A stretch of 64,000 bases of DNA from Rhizophagus irregularis (taxonomy: Eukaryota > Glomeromycota > Glomeromycetes > Glomerales > Glomeraceae): assembly GCF_026210795.1 (NCBI RefSeq), contig NC_089440.1, forward strand, positions 1,922,001-1,986,000, written 5' to 3'. A program made the translations under genes and the position numbers. The notes below the pieces were generated by a model. That model saw nothing but the letters and a program-made list of their open reading frames with translations. It ran no database searches and had not been told where the DNA came from. Below are positions 58,459-64,000 of the stretch, one piece after another (position 1 is the first letter of the stretch; every line of letters begins with the position of its first letter).

Positions 58459-60864
58459 ATGTTTGGTAAGAAAAAGTCGCGTTTAGGACGTACTTTTCGA
58501 CATAGACAATTTCAACACAAGCAACAAAAAACCGTAACAAGTTAGTTTAATTGTAAAGTAAACCAACCCGTTCTGGTCTAATAATTATACTCGTAGTTAT
58601 TAAGGAAGAAAAGTGGACTAATTTTCGAGAATGGTTAAAGCGAGAGGGATTTCCTAAAACGAATTTAACATTAGCCGAATTCCAAGGTTTACATTTTAAT
58701 TATTTAGTAATATTTCTCTTTTTTTTTCATTAATAATTTATAATTTCGGTAGATACAGGAAGAGGAATGATGGCAACGCGAGATATTAAAGTAATGGTCA
58801 AAAGTGTATATTAGGTTCTTTTTACTAAAATTACACATCTGGCGTTTAGCACCTAAAAGAGTTTTTCCAATGATCAATGAATAAAAATATTTAAATTAGA
58901 AAGCCTTGAATTAAGCCTTTGAGTTTGTTCAGCAACATAATTTGGATTAATAATAGCAATTTTTTATATATTATGACATAATACGCTGCGATGTGTTTTA
59001 TATTTAATTACAAGTCATTTACTAATATTTAGGCTGGTGAAGTCATAATTTCTGTTCCGAAGAAATTTCTAATAACTTATAGAAGTTTAACGAATTTATT
59101 GAAAGGTCAACTTTCTCGGTAATTATTTGAAATTTATCTAAATTTTTTCTTTTTATACAAATATTCATGTTTTTTACCTATACTTGTAGAAGCCCAGTAA
59201 AACTCTCTGCACACCAGTTTATATCCCTGTATTTAATTTTAGAATATAAAAAGGGATCACAAAGTAGTATTTATCCGTATATTAATATGTTACCAAAAGA
59301 CTTTGATAATATGCCATTAAATTATAATAAAGAACTGTTCAACTTGCTGCCACATAATGTCAAAGGTACAATTTGTTAAATATTATCTAAAAAGCACTAA
59401 TTAAGTTAATATGTATTCATGTTTTCTATATCTTAGTGGACGTAAAATCACAAAGAGCGAAATTTGAACATGACTTTGCAGCTATCAACAATTTCCTTAA
59501 AGTTAAGTTTGCTAAAGTATTTGTATTTATAACCCAATTTGTAAACTAATATGTTTGTTTTCTTCACAGAGTCAAGGTATTCACTCAAAGATTACACGTA
59601 AAGATTATTTATGGGGATGGCTTTGTGGTATGTTACCTCAGCGCTAAGAATCATAGAAAAGTATTATTTAAATTGAATTAATTAGATTGTATCGGATATA
59701 CACAAAAAATATCTGGTTTGGTTAGCAAAAATACCAAATTGATATATTATATAATCTTGTTAACTATCAGGTGAATATAAAATTTCATTAAATTCACTTT
59801 TTTTTAACAAAATTAATTTTAATTAAAATTTTATTAGTGTTTTATTGTAGTTAATACACGATGTATTTACCTAGAAACCAAGAACTCAGATGATGTAAAA
59901 GATCGTATTGCCATTGCTCCATTGCTAGATTTCTTGAACCATACATACGAAGCAAAGGTAAATAAATGCAATAAGATATTATTTTGGATTTCTTGAGAAT
60001 ATTAAGTTGTCACACGACCAATGTAGATCAAAGGCGAATTTAATTATATGACTCAGTGTTACGAAATAACTACTTTTGTCCCTTATAAAAGGGGAGATCA
60101 GGTTTGTTCATGACTTATTTTTTTTGTCTTTTTAATATTTTGTATGTTCTTATAATAGTTTTTTTTATATTTAGGTTTTTATTAACTATGGACCCCATGA
60201 TAATTTTTTTATATTAATGGAATATGGATTTGTTATCCCAAATAATCCATATAATTATGTATCGCTTGACAAAGAATATCTTGAAATTTCTCTTCCCGGA
60301 GAAACAGAACTTGCCAGACAAGAAAAACTTGATTTGTTACTTCGGCATGGTTTTTATGGGTAAATTATTATGTTATATAATATAGATACGAACGTGCAAA
60401 CTCTCACGTGTGGATATTGTTTATTCAGGGACTATAGTTTACGCATATCCGAGATCTCATTCAGATTATTGACAGCTTTGCGTTTACGTGTTATACAACA
60501 ATTTGATGTCTCAACAACAGGAACTCAAGGAATCATACTAAAATGGAAAAATACCATTACCGGATTAACGGAAATTATTAATTCACAAAATGAAAAATCA
60601 ATGTACTTTCATCTTCAATTAATATGTGAGAGTGCCTTGTTAAAAGCTGAACAGGTTTTGGAGGCTTTGAAGGCTTCGGTTAGAATATCTAAAATTCATC
60701 CCTACGCAATCTTTTTCGTTGTAAATGTGACAAATTAATTTATTTTTCTTTGTTATCATATATAGAAAGCGACACATCTTCCTTTGTCACATGTCAAACT
60801 ACTTTGGTTAGAATCAATAGTCATCTTGCATTCTGTGATCAAAATTATACAAGATTCTCAATAG
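58459..60864 (+). CDS. SET-domain protein methyltransferase, SETD4/Rubisco-LSMT type
   Basis: Twelve exons inferred: 58459-58540, 58597-58686, 58753-58790, 59033-59118, 59190-59365, 59437-59501, 59570-59627, 59851-59957, 60027-60101, 60175-60359, 60429-60678, 60766-60864; every intron is GT...AG and the frame is open throughout. The protein starts MFGKKKSRLGRTFR (basic), then the split SET domain: TGRGMMATRDIKAGEVIISV (S-adenosylmethionine-binding start), a long insert (LSAHQFISLYLILEYKKG…), APLLDFLNHTYEAK (the N-H motif) and VFINYGPHDNFFILMEYGFV (the catalytic Tyr region and following loop). The C-terminal part (LRISEISFRLLTALRLRVIQ…) matches the helical Rubs-subs-bind region. Such enzymes methylate lysines on cytosolic or nuclear proteins; the substrate here is unknown. 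The stop at 60862 is clear. Looks intact. Confidence 0.88.
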
Positions 60865-62225
60865 GAAAGTCTCCACGCATGTACAGTGCTACGTCAGCCG
60901 ATTAGCAAATGTACGTGTTACTTTGTCAAACATTTGAATGTTTGTTTTACAACATAAGTAAAAACGTGCTATGATTTATTTTATTTACTGCGTATAATTA
61001 TTTTTTCCTACAATAGTCTGAAACAATATCATATAGGATACGTAGTAAGGTACGCAGTAATGCTGTGGTACAACATAAAATATCCGGACATGGCTGATAA
61101 AAATATATGAGACTGGATTGGTCTTGTAGTACTTCTTGTATTAAGTTATTGTATTTTTTTTTTGTAACGATTAAATTTCGCTTATGTTCGCCGAAATTTT
61201 AAAAATGTGGCGGGAATGTGCCGAAAGGAAATTGCCTACTATGGAAAAAAAAATTTTTATATATCATAGCTAAAGGAAATTTTTTGGGGTTACTTAATAT
61301 TTTAAATATAAAAAGAAAAGAAAGACTATTAAGATTTAACTTCGGAGAATACGACTCTTATAATAATAAAATAGCCAATATAGCCAAAATAGCCAGGTGT
61401 TACCACTAAATTTATGTCTTCATAAAAATATAGAATATTAAATATATACAATTCGGCCTATTCCTAATAGTTATATCAATTCAATAAGCGTCATACTAAT
61501 ACTTATACATCATGAATTCATCATAATATTTTTTTCTTGTTTATTATATTAAAATAAAATAATTAATCATCACCAAATAAAGACCTTGTTAAAAATGTAG
61601 TACCCCCTCCCCCAAAAACAATCATACTATTTTCTGCTCAAGAGAAAATCCCAAATTTCGTTTCCCAGAATTACACTATCGTACTGCATTTTCTGACCCC
61701 CCAAAAAATTTCCGTAACAATAATTATTACCACACCCCTTCAAAACAACTCCACCTTCCTTTGAAGTCTTCACTTTGACACTTAGTTGTTTTCTCCTAAC
61801 CATCAAAAAGAGAAACTACTGCTAGCTGTGCAAATTCTTGCTTATTTTTTTTTCATTTTAAGTCAGTTGACACTTATCTTATAGTTTTGCTAATACTGCG
61901 CAACTTTGCTAGCGGTTCATCTTGGATTAATTTAAATAAGGTTTTTTGTTCCTTCTCTCCAGATAATAAAACCTCGTTACTTGGCTAATATTTAAAGTTT
62001 TGCTGTTATAGTTAATAGTGAGTATTTTTAAAAAACAACATAGCCACACCTATCGCAATGAGTATATAAACAGTTCTCATTAAATAAAAGAACTACCATC
62101 TAATTTATTTTTTCTGCATCGACACTTTGTTTCTTTTCTTGGCTAACCGTTTAACACTTTTTGGTTTACCCAATTTTTATAAATAGTTCCTACACCTATT
62201 TTAATACACACAAAGTCTTTACAAA
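60865..62225. other. Intergenic region before CK1
   Basis: No convincing gene; the small frame at 61218-61409 lacks known motifs. From about 61590 the plus strand becomes C-rich and less AT-biased (accccctccccc, accacacccc), as often seen in active fungal promoters, and a pyrimidine-rich leader precedes the CK1 start. Confidence 0.5.
62063..62070 (+). promoter_or_regulatory. TATA-like box of the CK1 gene
   Basis: TATATAAA about 155 bp before the CK1 start codon, in gagtatataaacag. Position and sequence suit a TATA box with a leader of about 100 nt or more. The start site is not shown by the sequence. Confidence 0.4.
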
Positions 62226-64000
62226 ATGGCTATGGACTTGAGAGTAGGAAATAAATATCGGATAGGAAGGAAGATCGGTTCAGGTTCTTTTGGGGATATT
62301 TATCTCGGTAAGTTTATGAGAGGAAGCATTGTTGACAATAGAATAAATATGAAAAAATATATTCCTACTGCTATGTTTCTTTTTAATGAAGTTGTATATT
62401 ATTATTAAATCTTGTTATAGGCACAAATATTATCAATGGTGAAGAGGTAGCCATTAAACTAGAATCTACAAAAGCTAAACATCCACAATTGGAATATGAG
62501 GCAAAAGTATATAAAACACTTGCCGGTGGTGTGGGAATTCCATTTGTTCGCTGGTATGGCACTGAGTGTGATTATAACGCAATGGTAATCGATTTATTGG
62601 GTCCATCCTTGGAGGATTTGTTCAATTTTTGTAATCGTAAATTTTCGCTAAAGACAGTGCTGTTATTAGCTGATCAATTGGTATGTATTATATAACAAAA
62701 AAAAAATAGACAAATAGCTTTTGATTTAAATTTTGTATGGTTTTAACATTTATTTTATTTTATTCAACGTATTTACGAATTGCTTTTGCTTTTGTTAGAT
62801 CTCTCGAATCGAATATATTCATTCTAAAAATTTTATTCATCGAGATATCAAACCCGATAACTTTTTAATGGGTATTGGTAAACGTGGTAATCAAGTTAAT
62901 GTAATTGATTTTGGTTTAGCCAAAAAATATCGCGATCCAAAAACACATTTACATATCCCTTATAGAGAAAATAAGAATTTGACAGGTACAGCTCGATATG
63001 CTAGCATCAATACTCATTTGGGAGTCGGTATGTATAATACAATAAAAATTTTATGTGTAAATATTTAATTTTTTGCTAATTTGATTTATTTTTGATATTC
63101 TTTTTAAGAACAATCCCGTCGTGATGATCTTGAATCACTGGGATATGTAATGATGTATTTTTGTCGCGGATCTCTTCCATGGCAAGGTCTTAAAGCTGCA
63201 ACAAAGAAGCAAAAATATGATCGTATAATGGAAAAGAAAATGACCACGCCTACAGAACTTCTCTGTCGCACATTTCCCAATGAATTTGCTATTTATTTGA
63301 ACTACACACGATCTCTTCGATTTGACGATAAACCTGATTATAGTTATCTAAGAAAATTATTTAGAGATTTGTTTGTTCGTGAAGGATTTCAATATGATTA
63401 CGTTTTTGATTGGACAATTTTTAAATATGTAAATCTTCTAATATCTAATTATCTAGTAAAAAAAATGTAAATATTTAAAATATTTTACTAAACTTTATAT
63501 TTTGTTTAGGAAAAAGATGCAAGTAAAGTGCATATGCCATTAGCAATGCCGGACGATGCAAATGGAGCCGTCGAACAAGGTGAAGACGATAATAAGGTTC
63601 AAAAACGTGTTACTTCTCGACAAACCACTGGACTAGTAAATGAACCAACAGCTTCAACAACACGCAGAACTACAAACAAACCACCTCTGTATAATCCCGG
63701 TATCAGCGGTTCACGAGCTGCTGCATCATCTCAGCAAATTCAAAGTGGTCCTTCACGTATAACACAAGTCCCAAGGCGCAACAATAAAGATGCTGCTCCT
63801 CAACCTGTGCCTTCGGACAGATTGTACGTTATATTTATTGTATTATCTATTTCTCTTAATGTAAAAATTAATTAATTTATAATTGATATAACTTAATTAT
63901 TGCAGACTTCGTAGTCAAACTAAGAATAACCCAGCAAGTCCAAATTATATGAATTTCCGAGTTAGAAAAGATGAATCATCCGGCGGAAATGGGCAATGGT
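62226..64000 (+). CDS. Casein kinase 1 (delta/epsilon, Hrr25/Hhp1-like), 3' end outside window
   Basis: Exons 62226-62307, 62421-62680, 62799-63027, 63109-63428, 63510-63823 and 63906 to beyond 64000, joined by GT...AG introns of about 80-120 nt. The start [18 protein letters not shown] matches CK1 N-termini. Motifs in order: Gly-rich loop [18 protein letters not shown] (ATP lysine), [13 protein letters not shown], catalytic [22 protein letters not shown], the CK1 hallmark [29 protein letters not shown], then [12 protein letters not shown]. The kinase domain ends about residue 300 (FDWTIFKY) and is followed by a Gln/Ser/Thr-rich low-complexity tail, typical of CK1 delta/epsilon and probably regulatory. 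CK1 phosphorylates acidic or primed Ser/Thr and acts in DNA repair, trafficking and cell-cycle control in fungi. All catalytic residues are present. The tail runs out of the window at [12 protein letters not shown]. Confidence 0.96.

Noticed and set aside
59167-59379. Starting the SET gene at the ATG near 59167
   Set aside because: That ATG lies in the intron 59119-59189; the upstream exons carry the start of the SET domain (TGRGMMATRDIK).
61218-61409. Frame of 63 residues between the SET and CK1 genes
   Set aside because: No motif, short, and AT-rich composition allows it by chance.
1-64000. tRNA, rRNA or other structured RNA genes
   Set aside because: I saw no convincing A/B box pair, cloverleaf or rRNA stretch; a covariance-model scan would be needed to exclude them.

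Overview
The window is very AT-rich eukaryotic DNA. It has short GT...AG introns, CTAAC/CTAAT-like branch sites, and almost no coding sequence outside transposable elements except at the right end. The repeat families (RecQ-like helicase debris, MULE/FAR1-like transposase, hAT with a BED finger, integrase-like ORFs) and the base composition fit a Glomeromycotina fungus such as Rhizophagus. That assignment is inference from recognised protein styles, not a database match.

Layout. 1-1.9 kb: a helicase-like pseudogene. 1.9-5.1 kb: a small 8-bp-TSD element split by a 2.9-kb element (3-bp TAA TSD) that encodes a nearly intact DDE-type transposase. 5.6-10.3 kb: a 4.7-kb multi-exon transposase element; its near-identical twin lies inverted at 40.9-45.7 kb. 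10.6-12.0 kb: a mariner-like element holding a 534-bp snapback element. 12.2-22.0 kb: a 9.9-kb hAT-like giant element with a perfect 8-bp TSD, filled with tandem repeats. 22.4-38.6 kb: an integrase-like gene broken first by a solo LTR and then by a 14.3-kb CACTA-like element. Inside the CACTA element sit a Tc1 fragment, several MITEs and a second 9.9-kb hAT element with its own decayed transposase. 38.6-40.8 kb: a C2H2-finger pseudogene and a hAT MITE. 46.9-51.6 kb: a MULE pseudogene broken by two insertions. 52-57.2 kb: further nested MITEs. 58.5-60.9 kb: an intact 12-exon SET-domain methyltransferase gene. 62.2 kb to the end: an intact but window-truncated casein kinase 1 gene.

The most unusual signal is a repeat architecture seen in four separate elements: long tandem arrays whose unit looks like a micro-exon (about 29-50 nt) plus a mini-intron. 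The intron part has a GTAAGT-type donor, a palindrome at the donor, a second palindrome or tract carrying CTAAC/CTAAT, and a T-rich tract ending in TAG. The arrays run on the minus strand in the first giant hAT element and in the CACTA element, and on the plus strand in the second giant hAT element and in a 1.7-kb element near 56 kb.

Because many insertions kept exact target-site duplications, and some interrupted recognisable reading frames, their order of arrival can be read directly. Many coding copies are broken by C-to-T/G-to-A changes, as expected for old or methylated repeats. Only the SET gene and CK1 look like conventional host genes.
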